Made by a program: the position numbers and the translations under genes. 64,000 bases of DNA from Pseudomonas mohnii (lineage in GTDB: Bacteria; Pseudomonadota; Gammaproteobacteria; Pseudomonadales; Pseudomonadaceae): contig NZ_FNRV01000001.1 of NCBI RefSeq assembly GCF_900105115.1, forward strand, positions 3,953,501-4,017,500, written 5' to 3'. Shown in pieces: positions 16,077-25,751 of the stretch. The stretch's first letter is position 1. Every line of letters starts with the position of its first letter. Under the pieces are notes generated by a model, which saw only the letters and a list, made by a program, of their open reading frames with translations, was not told the DNA's origin and ran no database searches.

Positions 16077-16901
16077 ATGGCAATCGTTAAATGCAAACCG
16101 ACTTCCCCTGGCCGCCGTTTTGTGGTCAAGGTGGTCAACCAGGAGCTGCATAAAGGCGCTCCTCACGCACCGCTGCTCGAGAAGAAGTCGAAGTCTGGTG
16201 GTCGTAACAACAATGGCCGTATTACCACTCGTCACATCGGTGGTGGTCATAAGCAGCATTATCGTCTGGTCGACTTCCGTCGCAACGACAAAGATGGCAT
16301 CGCTGCCACTGTCGAGCGTATCGAATACGATCCAAACCGTACTGCTCACATCGCTCTGCTGCTGTACGCAGATGGCGAGCGTCGCTACATCATCGCCCCT
16401 AAGGGCGTGAGTGCTGGCGACCAGCTGATCGCAGGTGCTCTGGCACCGATCAAGCCGGGCAACGCTCTGCAACTGCGTAACATTCCAGTTGGTAGCACCG
16501 TACACGGCATCGAATTGAAGCCAGGTAAAGGCGCACAGATCGCTCGTTCCGCTGGTGCTTCGGCTCAGCTGATCGCTCGTGAAGGTGTCTACGTGACCCT
16601 GCGTCTGCGTTCTGGTGAGATGCGTAAAGTGCTGGCTGAATGCCGCGCGACCCTGGGTGAAGTCTCGAACTCCGAGCACAGCCTGCGTTCGCTGGGTAAA
16701 GCTGGTGCCAAACGCTGGCGTGGCGTTCGCCCAACCGTTCGTGGTGTTGCCATGAACCCGGTTGACCACCCACATGGTGGTGGTGAAGGTCGTACCTCTG
16801 GTGGTCGTCATCCGGTATCGCCATGGGGCTTCCCGACTAAGGGCGCGAAGACTCGTGGTAATAAGCGTACCGACAAAATGATCGTCCGTCGTCGCAAGTA
16901 A
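16077..16901 (+). CDS. rplB: 50S ribosomal protein L2
   Basis: L2, 274 residues, is a primary 23S-binding protein close to the peptidyl-transferase centre. The C-terminal [19 protein letters not shown] segment contains the highly conserved histidine. Length and both SH3-like and OB-fold domains match the family. It is the fourth gene of the S10 operon. Confidence 0.99.
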
Positions 16902-16917
16902 ATAGAGGGATACGACA

Positions 16918-17193
16918 GTGCCACGTTCTCTGAAAAAAGGTCCTTTTATCGATCTTCACCTACTGAAGAAGATCGAAGTGGCGGCGGAAAAGAACGATCG
17001 CAAACCAGTTAAAACCTGGTCGCGTCGCTCGATGATCCTGCCACAAATGGTCGGTCTGACCATCGCAGTACACAACGGTCGTCAACACGTCCCAGTTCTC
17101 GTTAACGAAGACATGGTCGGCCACAAACTGGGCGAGTTCGCCGGTACCCGCACTTATCGTGGGCACGTGGCAGACAAGAAAGCCAAGCGTTAA
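16918..17193 (+). CDS. rpsS: 30S ribosomal protein S19
   Basis: S19, 91 residues, contacts the A-site finger in the 30S head. The start is GTG at 16918, giving [18 protein letters not shown], the invariant family N-terminus. The C-terminal [14 protein letters not shown] is conserved. Spacings of 16 and 11 bp to rplB and rplV fit a single operon. Confidence 0.98.
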   Translation: MPRSLKKGPFIDLHLLKKIEVAAEKNDRKPVKTWSRRSMILPQMVGLTIAVHNGRQHVPVLVNEDMVGHKLGEFAGTRTYRGHVADKKAKR

Positions 17194-17204
17194 GGGGTTA
17201 GGAA

Positions 17205-17537
17205 ATGGAAGTAGCCGCTAAGTTGTCGGGCGCTCGAATCTCCGCCCAGAAAGCCCGCTTGGTCGCCGACCAGATCCGCGGGAAGAAGGTGGGCGAAGCG
17301 CTCAACCTGTTGGCTTTCAGCAGTAAGAAAGCCGCCGAGATCATGAAGAAAGTGCTGGAGTCGGCCGTAGCCAACGCCGAGCATAACGAAGGCGCAGACG
17401 TTGATGACCTGAAAGTCAGCACCGTTTTCGTTAACGAAGGGCGTTCGCTGAAGCGCATCATGCCGCGTGCCAAAGGCCGTGCTGATCGCATCGTCAAGCG
17501 GTCTTGCCATATCACTGTCAAGGTTGCTGACAAGTAA
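17205..17537 (+). CDS. rplV: 50S ribosomal protein L22
   Basis: L22, 110 residues, contributes a beta-hairpin to the exit-tunnel constriction, the site altered in macrolide-resistant mutants. It begins [26 protein letters not shown] and contains the [14 protein letters not shown] hairpin-loop segment. No insertion or deletion is visible in that loop. Confidence 0.98.
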
Positions 17538-17550
17538 CGGAGTCGAAGAG

Positions 17551-18237
17551 ATGGGTCAGAAAGTACATCCCATTGGCATTCGCCTGGGAATCGTCAAGGA
17601 GCACACCTCCGTCTGGTACGCAGACGGTCGGACTTATGCGGACTACTTGTTCGCTGATCTGAAGGTGCGTGAGTATCTCCAAGACAAACTAAAAAGCGCG
17701 TCCGTAAGCCGTATCGATATCCATCGTCCGGCCCAAACTGCACGTATCACCATTCACACCGCTCGCCCAGGTATCGTTATCGGGAAGAAAGGTGAAGATG
17801 TTGAGAAACTGCGTCAGGACCTGACCAAGCAAATGGGTGTGCCTGTGCACATCAATATCGAAGAGATCCGCAAGCCGGAGCTCGACGGTATGCTGGTTGC
17901 GCAGAGCGTAGCTCAGCAGCTGGAGCGTCGCGTTATGTTCCGTCGCGCTATGAAGCGCGCTGTACAGAACGCAATGCGCATTGGTGCCAAAGGCATCAAA
18001 ATCCAAGTGAGCGGTCGTCTCGGCGGTGCTGAAATCGCACGTACTGAATGGTATCGCGAAGGTCGTGTGCCACTGCACACCCTGCGTGCCGACATCGACT
18101 ATGCCAACTACGAAGCTCACACCACCTACGGTGTGATCGGTGTAAAGGTTTGGATCTTCAAAGGCGAAGTAATTGGTGGTCGCCAAGAAGAACTGAAACC
18201 ACAAGCACCAGCGCCTCGTAAAAAAGCTGCTAAGTAA
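17551..18237 (+). CDS. rpsC: 30S ribosomal protein S3
   Basis: S3, 228 residues, lines the mRNA entry channel and contributes helicase activity. The KH domain includes the [14 protein letters not shown] motif. The ATG at 17551 ([13 protein letters not shown]) is the conserved start, preceded by CGGAG; an upstream in-frame GTG at 17467 lies inside rplV and would add 28 unconserved residues. The C-terminal tail is rich in Pro, Ala and Lys. Confidence 0.98.
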
Positions 18238-18249
18238 GGGGTACGCCAA

Positions 18250-18663
18250 ATGTTGCAACCAAAGCGTACGAAGTTCCGCAAGCAAATGACTGGTCACAAC
18301 CGTGGCCTGGCATTGCGCGGTAGCAAAGTCAGCTTCGGCGAGTTCGCGCTGAAGTCTGTTGCTCGTGGTCGTCTCACCGCTCGTCAGATCGAGTCAGCGC
18401 GTCGTGCTCTGACCCGTCACGTAAAACGTGGCGGCAAGATCTGGATCCGTGTATTCCCGGACAAGCCGATCTCCAAAAAACCTCTCGAGGTTCGGATGGG
18501 TAAAGGTAAGGGTAACGTCGAATACTGGGTAGCCCAGATTCAGCCAGGCAAAGTCCTGTATGAAATCGAGGGTGTAACTGAAGAGCTGGCGCGTGAGGCT
18601 TTTGCCCTGGCTGCTGCAAAGCTGCCGCTCGCCACCGCCTTTGTTAAACGGACGGTGATGTGA
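18250..18663 (+). CDS. rplP: 50S ribosomal protein L16
   Basis: L16, 137 residues, helps position A-site tRNA. It begins [19 protein letters not shown] and contains the [20 protein letters not shown] segment whose basic loop reaches the tRNA. Its stop TGA shares one base with the rpmC ATG (TGATG), indicating coupling. Confidence 0.98.
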
Positions 18664-18854
18664 TGAAAGCGAATGAACTTCGTGAAAAATCCGCACAGCA
18701 GCTGAACGAGCAACTGCTCGGCTTGCTGCGCGACCAGTTCAATCTGCGTATGCAGAAAGCAACTGGCCAGTTGGGGCAGTCTCATCTGCTCTCGCAAGTT
18801 AAGCGTGACATCGCTCGCGTGAAGACTGTGCTCAACCAGCAGGCAGGTAAGTAA
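18663..18854 (+). CDS. rpmC: 50S ribosomal protein L29
   Basis: L29, 63 residues, is a two-helix protein at the tunnel exit next to L23. I place the start at the ATG at 18663 ([19 protein letters not shown]), the family N-terminus, rather than the GTG one codon upstream. It overlaps the rplP stop by one base and precedes rpsQ by two bases. Confidence 0.97.
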
Positions 18855-18856
18855 TC

Positions 18857-19123
18857 ATGGCTGAAGCCGAAAAAACTGTCCGTACGCTGACTGGCCGTGT
18901 TGTCAGCGACAAGATGGACAAAACCATCACCGTTCTGATCGAGCGTCGCGTAAAGCACCCGATCTACGGTAAATACGTTAAGCGTTCGACTAAGCTGCAC
19001 GCGCACGACGAAACCAATCAGTGCCACATCGGCGACAAAGTCACTATTCGTGAAACTCGTCCTTTGGCCAAGACCAAGTCTTGGGCGCTGGTTGATGTTC
19101 TCGAACGCGCTGTGGAAGTCTAA
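18857..19123 (+). CDS. rpsQ: 30S ribosomal protein S17
   Basis: S17, 88 residues, is an OB-fold protein and early 16S binder. It shows [20 protein letters not shown] and [20 protein letters not shown], both conserved. It is the last gene of the S10 operon. The gap to rplN is only 23 bp and contains no terminator, so the spc operon genes are probably read through from S10. Confidence 0.98.
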   Translation: MAEAEKTVRTLTGRVVSDKMDKTITVLIERRVKHPIYGKYVKRSTKLHAHDETNQCHIGDKVTIRETRPLAKTKSWALVDVLERAVEV

Positions 19124-19146
19124 GGACTAGGGGTCGGAGAAATTAT

Positions 19147-19515
19147 ATGATTCAGACTCAATCCATGCTCGATGTGGCCGATAACAGCGGCGCTCGCCGC
19201 GTTATGTGCATCAAGGTGCTGGGTGGCTCCCATCGTCGTTACGCTGGTATCGGTGACATCATCAAAGTTACCGTGAAGGAAGCAATTCCTCGCGGTAAGG
19301 TGAAAAAAGGCCAAGTGATGACTGCTGTTGTAGTCCGCACTCGTCACGGCGTACGTCGTGCTGATGGCTCCATTATCCGCTTTGATGGCAACGCTGCTGT
19401 TCTTCTGAACAACAAGCAAGAGCCAATCGGCACCCGTATCTTTGGGCCAGTGACCCGTGAACTTCGTACTGAGAAGTTCATGAAGATCGTCTCGCTCGCC
19501 CCAGAAGTGCTGTAA
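19147..19515 (+). CDS. rplN: 50S ribosomal protein L14
   Basis: L14, 122 residues, forms an intersubunit bridge with 16S r[24 protein letters not shown] and the [20 protein letters not shown] segment are diagnostic. It opens the spc gene block without a visible promoter of its own. Confidence 0.98.
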   Translation: MIQTQSMLDVADNSGARRVMCIKVLGGSHRRYAGIGDIIKVTVKEAIPRGKVKKGQVMTAVVVRTRHGVRRADGSIIRFDGNAAVLLNNKQEPIGTRIFGPVTRELRTEKFMKIVSLAPEVL

Positions 19516-19526
19516 GGAGATCCGAC

Positions 19527-19841
19527 ATGCAAAAGATTCGTCGTGACGACGAGATCATCGTGATCGCCGGCAAAGACAAAGGTAAGCGCGGTAAGGTGCT
19601 GAAGGTTCTTGCTGACAACCGTCTGGTTGTTGGTGGTCTGAACCTGGTCAAGCGTCATACCAAGCCTAACCCGATGTCGGGCGTACAGGGCGGTATCGTC
19701 GAGAAAGAAGCGCCACTGCACGCTTCCAACGTCGCCATCTTCAACGGCGAAACCAACAAGGCTGACCGCGTTGGTTTCAAAGTAGAAGACGGTAAGAAAA
19801 TTCGTGTCTTCAAGTCGACCCAAAAAGCGGTTGATGCTTGA
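19527..19841 (+). CDS. rplX: 50S ribosomal protein L24
   Basis: L24, 104 residues, is an assembly initiator at the tunnel exit with an N-terminal KOW motif ([20 protein letters not shown]). It follows rplN by 11 bp with an AAGGAG ribosome site and precedes rplE by 20 bp. Confidence 0.98.
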   Translation: MQKIRRDDEIIVIAGKDKGKRGKVLKVLADNRLVVGGLNLVKRHTKPNPMSGVQGGIVEKEAPLHASNVAIFNGETNKADRVGFKVEDGKKIRVFKSTQKAVDA

Positions 19842-19861
19842 ACACTGCTAGGTAGAAGACC

Positions 19862-20401
19862 ATGGCACGACTAAAAGAGATTTACCGGAAGGAAATCGCT
19901 CCGAAACTTAAGGAAGAACTTAAGCTTTCGAACGTGATGGAAGTTCCGCGCGTTACCAAAATCACCCTGAACATGGGTCTGGGCGAAGCGATCGGCGACA
20001 AAAAAGTCATCGAGCACGCTGTTGCTGACCTGGAAAAGATCACCGGCCAGAAAGTCGTTGTGACCTACGCTCGCAAATCCATCGCTGGCTTTAAAGTCCG
20101 TGAAGGTTGGCCGATCGGCGTCAAAGTGACCCTGCGCCGTGAGCGTATGTACGAGTTCCTGGATCGTCTGCTGTCGATCTCCCTGCCTCGGGTTCGCGAC
20201 TTCCGCGGCCTGAATGCCAAGTCCTTCGATGGTCGTGGCAACTACAGCATGGGCGTGAAAGAGCAGATCATCTTCCCGGAAATCGACTACGACAAGATCG
20301 ATGCTCTCCGCGGTCTGGACATCACCCTGACCACCACTGCCAAGAACGATGATGAAGGCCGCGCTCTGCTGCGTGCGTTCAAATTCCCGTTCCGCAACTG
20401 A
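19862..20401 (+). CDS. rplE: 50S ribosomal protein L5
   Basis: L5, 179 residues, binds 5S rRNA and contacts P-site tRNA. It contains [16 protein letters not shown] and [19 protein letters not shown]. In E. coli the S8 repressor site overlaps the start of this gene; whether that holds here cannot be read by eye. Confidence 0.98.
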   Translation: MARLKEIYRKEIAPKLKEELKLSNVMEVPRVTKITLNMGLGEAIGDKKVIEHAVADLEKITGQKVVVTYARKSIAGFKVREGWPIGVKVTLRRERMYEFLDRLLSISLPRVRDFRGLNAKSFDGRGNYSMGVKEQIIFPEIDYDKIDALRGLDITLTTTAKNDDEGRALLRAFKFPFRN

Positions 20402-20414
20402 TTGGAGTAGGACC

Positions 20415-20720
20415 ATGGCCAAGATGAGCATGAAAAACCGCGAGCTGAAGCGTCAGCTCACGGTTGCCAAGTACGCCAAGAAGCGTGCAGCACTGAAAGC
20501 TATCATCGTTGATCTGAACGCAAGTCCAGAAGCGCGTTGGGAAGCTACAGTAGCCCTGCAGAAGCAGCCACGTGACGCAAGCGCTTCGCGCATGCGTAAC
20601 CGCTGCCGCCTGACCGGTCGTCCACACGGCGTTTACCGCAAGTTCGGCCTCGGCCGTAACAAACTGCGTGAAGCGGCAATGCGTGGTGACGTACCAGGTC
20701 TGGTTAAAGCTAGCTGGTAA
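20415..20720 (+). CDS. rpsN: 30S ribosomal protein S14 (zinc-free type)
   Basis: S14, 101 residues, the long form without the CxxC zinc pair. I take the ATG at 20415 ([20 protein letters not shown]), preceded by GGAGTAGGA; an earlier in-frame start inside rplE would add 22 unconserved residues. It is followed by an unusually long 209-bp gap before rpsH. Confidence 0.98.
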   Translation: MAKMSMKNRELKRQLTVAKYAKKRAALKAIIVDLNASPEARWEATVALQKQPRDASASRMRNRCRLTGRPHGVYRKFGLGRNKLREAAMRGDVPGLVKASW

Positions 20721-20802
20721 GTACTGTCAAAGTCTCGGTGGTCGGAATCGCAAGATCCTGACCACCGGTGGCCTTGAATCTGAATCAAGCCCCTTTTGGG
20801 GC

Positions 20803-20831
20803 TTGATTCATTTCTGGGGTGTGTCTAGAAT
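20803..20831 (+). promoter_or_regulatory. Predicted internal sigma-70 promoter upstream of rpsH
   Basis: TTGATT (20803-20808), a 17-bp spacer and TAGAAT (20826-20831). The -35 box is formed by the descending arm of the preceding 13-bp hairpin. The leader to rpsH is about 90 nt. Confidence 0.7.
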
Positions 20832-20887
20832 ACCCGGCTCGCCTGAGCCCGTGTTTTCTATGCTCGGAGATTCTCGGCGACACGTAA

Positions 20888-20909
20888 TAGCCGCAAGGCT
20901 AATTTTTTT
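20888..20909 (+). promoter_or_regulatory. Attenuator-like hairpin in the rpsH leader
   Basis: TAGCC and GGCTA pair around a GCAA tetraloop (20888-20901) and seven Ts follow directly (20903-20909), then the TAGGAG ribosome site of rpsH. The stem is only five base pairs, so termination would be weak. Confidence 0.4.
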
Positions 20910-20929
20910 GTATTAGGAGCGTCTAGCCC

Positions 20930-21322
20930 ATGAGTATGCAGGACCCGTTAGCGGACATGCTAACTCGTATCCGTAATGCCCAGATGGCTGAAAAGTCCGT
21001 CGTAAGCATGCCATCTTCCACGTTGAAGGTAGCTGTTGCCAAAGTCCTGAAGGACGAAGGTTACATTGCGGGTTATCAGATCAGCAGCGAAACAAAGCCA
21101 CTGCTGTCCATCGAGCTGAAATACTTCGAAGGCCGTCCGGTTATCGAAGAAGTGAAGCGCGTTAGCCGTCCAGGCCTGCGTCAGTACAAGTCCGTCGATG
21201 ATCTGCCAAAAGTTCGTGGCGGTCTCGGTGTGTCTATCGTCTCCACCAACAAGGGTGTGATGACTGATCGTGCTGCGCGCGCTGCCGGTGTCGGCGGCGA
21301 AGTTCTTTGCACTGTGTTCTAA
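20930..21322 (+). CDS. rpsH: 30S ribosomal protein S8
   Basis: S8, 130 residues, binds the central domain of 16S rRNA and is the spc-operon translational repressor in enteric bacteria. [20 protein letters not shown] and the [20 protein letters not shown] end are typical. It is preceded by the structured gap and its own predicted promoter, which would let rpsH and the downstream genes be made independently of the S10 promoter. Confidence 0.98.
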   Translation: MSMQDPLADMLTRIRNAQMAEKSVVSMPSSTLKVAVAKVLKDEGYIAGYQISSETKPLLSIELKYFEGRPVIEEVKRVSRPGLRQYKSVDDLPKVRGGLGVSIVSTNKGVMTDRAARAAGVGGEVLCTVF

Positions 21323-21334
21323 GGGGGGATAAGC

Positions 21335-21868
21335 ATGTCTCGCGTCGCTAAGAACCCCGTTAAGCTGCCAGCCGGTGTCGAAGTAAAATTCGCAGGCCAA
21401 CAGCTTTCGGTGAAGGGTGCCAAGGGCACTCTCGAACTGAACATCCATTCGTCCGTTGAGATTGTTGAAGAAGCTGGTGAGCTGCGTTTCGCTGCTCGCA
21501 ATGGCGATCAACAAACTCGCGCAATGGCTGGTACCACTCGTGCGTTGGTAAACAACATGGTCCAAGGCGTAAGCCAAGGCTTCGAGCGCAAGCTCCAGCT
21601 GGTCGGTGTTGGTTACAAAGCGCAAGCAAAAGGCACAGTGCTGAACCTGGCTCTTGGCTTCTCGCATCCAGTGGATTACGAACTGCCGGAAGGCATCACC
21701 GCTGAGACTCCTAGCCAGACCGATATCCTGATCAAGGGCATCGACAAGCAGCTGGTAGGTCAAGTGGCCGCCGAGATCCGCGACTTCCGTCCACCAGAGC
21801 CGTACAAAGGCAAAGGTGTGCGCTACGCGGACGAAGTCGTCCGTCGTAAAGAAGCCAAGAAGAAGTAG
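21335..21868 (+). CDS. rplF: 50S ribosomal protein L6
   Basis: L6, 177 residues, lies near the sarcin-ricin loop and factor-binding site. Two repeated alpha-beta domains are visible; the C-terminal half contains [12 protein letters not shown] and [18 protein letters not shown], the diagnostic motif. It follows rpsH by 12 bp. Confidence 0.98.
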   Translation: MSRVAKNPVKLPAGVEVKFAGQQLSVKGAKGTLELNIHSSVEIVEEAGELRFAARNGDQQTRAMAGTTRALVNNMVQGVSQGFERKLQLVGVGYKAQAKGTVLNLALGFSHPVDYELPEGITAETPSQTDILIKGIDKQLVGQVAAEIRDFRPPEPYKGKGVRYADEVVRRKEAKKK

Positions 21869-21878
21869 GGCATAGCAA

Positions 21879-22229
21879 ATGACCGACAAAAAAGTTACTC
21901 GACTGCGTCGCGCTCGCAAAGCACGCCTGAAAATGCACGAACTCGAAGTCGTGCGTCTCTGCGTGTTCCGCTCTTCGCAGCACATTTACGCCCAGGTCAT
22001 TTCGGCCGACGGCAACAAAGTCCTGGCGAGCGCCTCGACTTTGGATAAAGAACTGCGTGATGGCGCCACTGGCAACATCGACGCGGCCACTAAGGTTGGC
22101 CAGCTGGTCGCTACGCGTGCTAAGGCCGCTGGCGTCTCGCAGGTGGCTTTCGACCGCTCTGGCTTCAAGTACCATGGCCGCGTTAAAGCGTTGGCTGATG
22201 CTGCTCGTGAAGCTGGGCTGGAGTTCTAA
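21879..22229 (+). CDS. rplR: 50S ribosomal protein L18
   Basis: L18, 116 residues, binds 5S rRNA with L5. The basic N-terminus ([18 protein letters not shown]) and the [20 protein letters not shown] end are conserved. It overlaps nothing and is three bases from rpsE. Confidence 0.98.
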   Translation: MTDKKVTRLRRARKARLKMHELEVVRLCVFRSSQHIYAQVISADGNKVLASASTLDKELRDGATGNIDAATKVGQLVATRAKAAGVSQVAFDRSGFKYHGRVKALADAAREAGLEF

Positions 22230-22232
22230 GTT

Positions 22233-22733
22233 ATGTCAAATAACGACCAAAAGCGCGACGAAGGCTACATTGAGAAGCTGGTTCAAGTTAACCGCGTAGC
22301 CAAAACCGTTAAAGGCGGCCGTATCTTCACTTTCACCGCGTTGACCGTGGTTGGTGATGGTAAAGGGCGCGTTGGCTTCGGCCGTGGCAAGTCGCGTGAA
22401 GTGCCTGCTGCGATCCAGAAGGCAATGGAAGCTGCTCGCCGCAACATGATCCAGGTTGATCTGAACGGCACCACTCTGCAGTACGCAATGAAGTCCGCTC
22501 ACGGCGCTTCGAAGGTGTACATGCAGCCTGCTTCTGAAGGTACCGGTATCATCGCTGGCGGCGCTATGCGTGCCGTTCTCGAAGTTGCTGGCGTTCAGAA
22601 CGTTCTGGCCAAGTGCTACGGCTCGACTAACCCGGTAAACGTGGTTCACGCCACTTTCAAAGGTTTGAAGGCTATGCAGTCTCCTGAATCCATTGCCGCC
22701 AAGCGTGGCAAAAGCGTCAAGGAGATCTTCTGA
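22233..22733 (+). CDS. rpsE: 30S ribosomal protein S5
   Basis: S5, 166 residues, acts with S4 and S12 in decoding fidelity and mRNA entry. The N-terminal double-stranded-RNA-binding fold contains [20 protein letters not shown] and [16 protein letters not shown]; the spectinomycin-contact loop in the first segment looks wild type. rpmD begins two bases after its stop. Confidence 0.98.
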
Positions 22734-22735
22734 TC

Positions 22736-22912
22736 ATGGCTACCGTTAAAGTTACGCTGATCAAAAGCATGACCGGCCGCATCCCTAACCACAAACTGTG
22801 CGTTAAGGGTCTGGGTCTGCGTCGCATCGGTCACACTGTAGAAGTCCAGGATACTCCCGAGAATCGCGGGATGATCAACAAGGCTTACTACATGCTGCGT
22901 GTCGAGGGTTAA
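22736..22912 (+). CDS. rpmD: 50S ribosomal protein L30
   Basis: L30, 58 residues, is a small 50S protein of the spc operon. Direct translation from the ATG at 22736 gives [20 protein letters not shown] and ends YYMLRVEG. The [18 protein letters not shown] core is the family signature. It is flanked by gaps of two and three bases, so it is coupled to rpsE and rplO. Confidence 0.98.
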
Positions 22913-22915
22913 TCG

Positions 22916-23353
22916 ATGAAACTCAATGATCTGAGTCCAGCGCCGGGTTCCCGTCGCGAAAAGCATCGTCCGGGCCGTGGTATCGGTAGTGGTTTGGGTA
23001 AGACTGGTGGCCGTGGCCACAAAGGTCAGACTTCCCGCTCCGGTGGCACCATTGCTCCAGGCTTTGAAGGCGGTCAACAGCCGCTGCATCGTCGCCTGCC
23101 GAAGTTCGGTTTCGTTTCCCTGAAAGCTATGGATCGCGCAGAAGTGCGTCTGTCCGAGCTGGCTAAAGTGGAAGGCGACATCGTCACCGTGCAGTCCCTG
23201 AAAGATGCCAACGTGATCAACGTCAACGTACAGCGTGTGAAAATCATGCTGTCCGGTGAAGTGACTCGCGCTGTCACTATCGGCAAGGGAATCGGCGCCA
23301 CCAAAGGTGCGCGTGCGGCTATCGAAGCAGCTGGCGGCAAGTTCGAGGAATAA
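22916..23353 (+). CDS. rplO: 50S ribosomal protein L15
   Basis: L15, 145 residues, is a late-assembly protein. It has the Gly-rich N-terminal extension ([20 protein letters not shown]) that penetrates the 23S core and a globular C-terminal domain. secY starts on the base after its stop codon. Confidence 0.98.
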   Translation: MKLNDLSPAPGSRREKHRPGRGIGSGLGKTGGRGHKGQTSRSGGTIAPGFEGGQQPLHRRLPKFGFVSLKAMDRAEVRLSELAKVEGDIVTVQSLKDANVINVNVQRVKIMLSGEVTRAVTIGKGIGATKGARAAIEAAGGKFEE

Positions 23354-24682
23354 ATGGCTAAGCAAGGTGCTCTCTCTGCGCTCGGCAAAGGCGGTATGTC
23401 TGAACTCTGGGCTCGTCTGCGTTTTCTGTTCTTGGCGATTATCGTCTACCGAATAGGCGCACACATCCCGGTTCCAGGTATCAACCCGGACCGACTCGCG
23501 GACCTGTTTCGACAGAATGAGGGGACCATTCTTAGCTTGTTCAACATGTTTTCCGGCGGCGCGCTGGAGCGGATGAGCATCTTTGCACTGGGGATCATGC
23601 CGTACATTTCGGCATCGATCATCATGCAGCTGATGACCGCCGTCAGCCCGCAGCTGGAGCAGTTGAAGAAGGAAGGTGAAGCTGGCCGTCGCAAGATCAG
23701 CCAGTACACCCGCTACGGCACTGTCGTCCTCGCTCTCGTTCAAGCCATTGGCATGTCCATTGGTCTGGCGGGGCAGGGCGTAGCGTTCACTGGTGACTTT
23801 GGCTTCCATTTCGTCGCGGTATCCACTTTTGTGGCTGGTGCGATGTTCATGATGTGGCTGGGTGAGCAGATTACTGAGCGTGGTGTTGGCAACGGTATCT
23901 CGATGTTGATTTTTTCGGGTATCGTCGCCGGTCTTCCGAGAGCGATCGGGCAGTCTTTCGAGTCTGCACGTCAGGGTGATATCAACATCTTCGCCCTGGT
24001 TGCCATCGGTTTGCTGGCAGTAGCGATTATCGGTTTCGTGGTGTTCATTGAGCGTGGCCAGCGTCGTATTGCTGTTCACTACGCCAAGCGTCAGCAGGGT
24101 CGCAAGGTCTTTGCTGCGCAGACCAGCCACTTGCCGCTGAAGGTGAACATGGCCGGTGTTATTCCGGCTATTTTCGCGAGCAGCATATTGCTGTTCCCGG
24201 CTTCGTTGGGTGCCTGGTTCGGTCAGTCTGAAGGTATGGGCTGGTTGCAGGACATCTCGCAGTCGATCGCTCCTGGTCAGCCGTTGAATATTCTGCTGTT
24301 TAGTGCAGGGATTATTTTCTTCTGCTTCTTCTATACGGCGTTGATGTTCAATCCGAAAGACGTAGCGGAAAACCTGAAGAAGTCCGGTGCCTTTATTCCG
24401 GGCATCCGTCCAGGTGAGCAGTCTGCGCGCTACATTGATGGCGTTCTGACTCGCTTGACCATGTTCGGTGCTCTTTACATGACGGCCGTCTGCCTGTTGC
24501 CCCAGTTCCTGGTGGTTGCAGCCAACGTTCCGTTCTACCTTGGCGGGACCTCGTTGCTGATCGTGGTCGTGGTTGTGATGGACTTCATGTCCCAAGTACA
24601 ATCGCACCTCGTTTCGCACCAGTACGAATCCCTGATGAAGAAAGCCAACCTGAAGGGTTACGGCAGCGGCATGTTGCGCTGA
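23354..24682 (+). CDS. secY: Protein translocase subunit SecY
   Basis: The channel-forming subunit of the SecYEG translocon, 442 residues with ten hydrophobic segments. The pore-ring and plug region follows the first helix ([17 protein letters not shown]), and the cytoplasmic loops that bind SecA and ribosome are present ([22 protein letters not shown]; the [15 protein letters not shown] loop). It starts directly at the rplO stop. Confidence 0.99.
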   Translation: MAKQGALSALGKGGMSELWARLRFLFLAIIVYRIGAHIPVPGINPDRLADLFRQNEGTILSLFNMFSGGALERMSIFALGIMPYISASIIMQLMTAVSPQLEQLKKEGEAGRRKISQYTRYGTVVLALVQAIGMSIGLAGQGVAFTGDFGFHFVAVSTFVAGAMFMMWLGEQITERGVGNGISMLIFSGIVAGLPRAIGQSFESARQGDINIFALVAIGLLAVAIIGFVVFIERGQRRIAVHYAKRQQGRKVFAAQTSHLPLKVNMAGVIPAIFASSILLFPASLGAWFGQSEGMGWLQDISQSIAPGQPLNILLFSAGIIFFCFFYTALMFNPKDVAENLKKSGAFIPGIRPGEQSARYIDGVLTRLTMFGALYMTAVCLLPQFLVVAANVPFYLGGTSLLIVVVVVMDFMSQVQSHLVSHQYESLMKKANLKGYGSGMLR

Positions 24683-24709
24683 GTACCCATAAGGTTCGAG
24701 GAGTTGGTG

Positions 24710-24826
24710 ATGAAAGTTCGTGCATCGGTGAAAAAGCTGTGCCGTAACTGCAAGATTATTCGCCGCGAAGGTGTTGTTCGAGTAATTTGCAGCGCGGAAC
24801 CGCGTCACAAACAGCGCCAAGGCTGA
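24710..24826 (+). CDS. rpmJ: 50S ribosomal protein L36 (zinc-binding type)
   Basis: L36, 38 residues. Translating from the ATG at 24710 gives [19 protein letters not shown] and ends HKQRQG. The CxxC pair plus a later Cys and His mark it as the zinc-ribbon paralogue, replaceable under zinc starvation in bacteria that carry a zinc-free copy. It closes the spc operon just before a hairpin. Confidence 0.97.
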
Positions 24827-24844
24827 GTGTGATTGTGCTTCAAG

Positions 24845-24868
24845 CCCGGCAGCTAGTGCGCTGCCGGG
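24845..24868 (+). terminator. Hairpin ending the spc operon
   Basis: A nine-base-pair GC-rich stem (24845-24853 with 24860-24868) follows rpmJ. No continuous T-run follows; instead the -35 box of the alpha promoter abuts the stem. Partial termination or RNA 3'-end protection is likely. Confidence 0.6.
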
Positions 24869-24897
24869 TTGATTATTTGTTATTACAGCGATATTAT
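24869..24897 (+). promoter_or_regulatory. Predicted sigma-70 promoter of the alpha operon
   Basis: TTGATT (24869-24874), 17-bp spacer and TATTAT (24892-24897), directly after the spc hairpin. The leader of about 53 nt can form a stem between CGCCC near 24902 and GGGGCG near 24921. In E. coli the alpha leader is bound by S4; equivalence here is only a possibility. Confidence 0.75.
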
Positions 24898-24956
24898 CTC
24901 GCGCCCTATTTCTTGGCTTCCGGGGCGTAGGTAGCTGTCAATTGGAGTCCCACTGA

Positions 24957-25313
24957 ATGGCCCGTATTGCAGGCGTTAACATTCCAGATAACAAGCATAC
25001 TGTTATCTCGCTGACCTACATCTATGGTGTTGGTCGCACTACTGCACAGAAAATTTGTGCAGATACTGGGGTAAACCCAGCAGCAAAGATCAAGGATCTG
25101 AGCGACGAGCAAATTGAACAGCTGCGTGGCGAAGTGGCGAAGTTCACCACTGAAGGTGACCTGCGTCGCGAAATCAACATGAAAATCAAGCGCTTGATGG
25201 ACCTCGGTTGCTATCGCGGTCTGCGTCATCGTCGTGGTCTTCCAGTACGCGGTCAGCGTACCAAGACCAACGCGCGTACCCGTAAAGGTCCGCGTAAGCC
25301 GATCCGCAAGTAA
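24957..25313 (+). CDS. rpsM: 30S ribosomal protein S13
   Basis: S13, 118 residues, makes intersubunit bridges and touches P-site t[24 protein letters not shown] and [21 protein letters not shown] are the conserved ends; the basic tail contacts tRNA. It is the first gene of the alpha operon. Confidence 0.98.
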   Translation: MARIAGVNIPDNKHTVISLTYIYGVGRTTAQKICADTGVNPAAKIKDLSDEQIEQLRGEVAKFTTEGDLRREINMKIKRLMDLGCYRGLRHRRGLPVRGQRTKTNARTRKGPRKPIRK

Positions 25314-25343
25314 TCGCCCCAGCGAATCGACAGGAAATTAATC

Positions 25344-25733
25344 ATGGCAAAACCTGCTGCTCGTCCTCGTAAAAAAGTTAAAAAGACAGTGGTTGATGGC
25401 ATCGCCCACATCCATGCATCTTTTAACAACACCATCGTGACCATTACCGACCGTCAAGGTAACGCTCTTTCCTGGGCTACCTCCGGTGGTTCGGGTTTCC
25501 GCGGTTCCCGCAAGTCCACCCCGTTTGCTGCTCAAGTAGCTGCTGAACGTGCTGGTCAAGCTGCGCTGGAATACGGCCTGAAAAACCTCGACGTAAACGT
25601 CAAAGGTCCAGGTCCAGGTCGTGAATCCGCAGTCCGCGCTTTGAACGGCTGTGGCTACAAGATCGCCAGCATCACCGACGTGACGCCAATCCCGCACAAC
25701 GGGTGCCGTCCGCCGAAGAAGCGCCGCGTGTAA
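25344..25733 (+). CDS. rpsK: 30S ribosomal protein S11
   Basis: S11, 129 residues, lies on the platform near the E site and Shine-Dalgarno helix. [19 protein letters not shown] and the [15 protein letters not shown] tail are conserved. Confidence 0.98.
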   Translation: MAKPAARPRKKVKKTVVDGIAHIHASFNNTIVTITDRQGNALSWATSGGSGFRGSRKSTPFAAQVAAERAGQAALEYGLKNLDVNVKGPGPGRESAVRALNGCGYKIASITDVTPIPHNGCRPPKKRRV

Positions 25734-25751
25734 TCCAGGAGATTGTAAAGA

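Larger units (their letters stand above)
20721..20929 (+). promoter_or_regulatory. Structured 209-bp gap between rpsN and rpsH
   Basis: This gap lies inside an otherwise tightly packed operon. It contains three stem-loops: GGTGGTC at 20737-20743 pairing with GACCACC at 20760-20766; a perfect 13-bp stem, 20781-20793 with 20798-20810, around a TTTT loop; and a short GCAA-loop hairpin at 20888-20901 followed by seven Ts. A promoter starts inside the second stem. Possible roles are processing, partial termination or ribosomal-protein feedback; none can be chosen from sequence alone. Confidence 0.6.
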
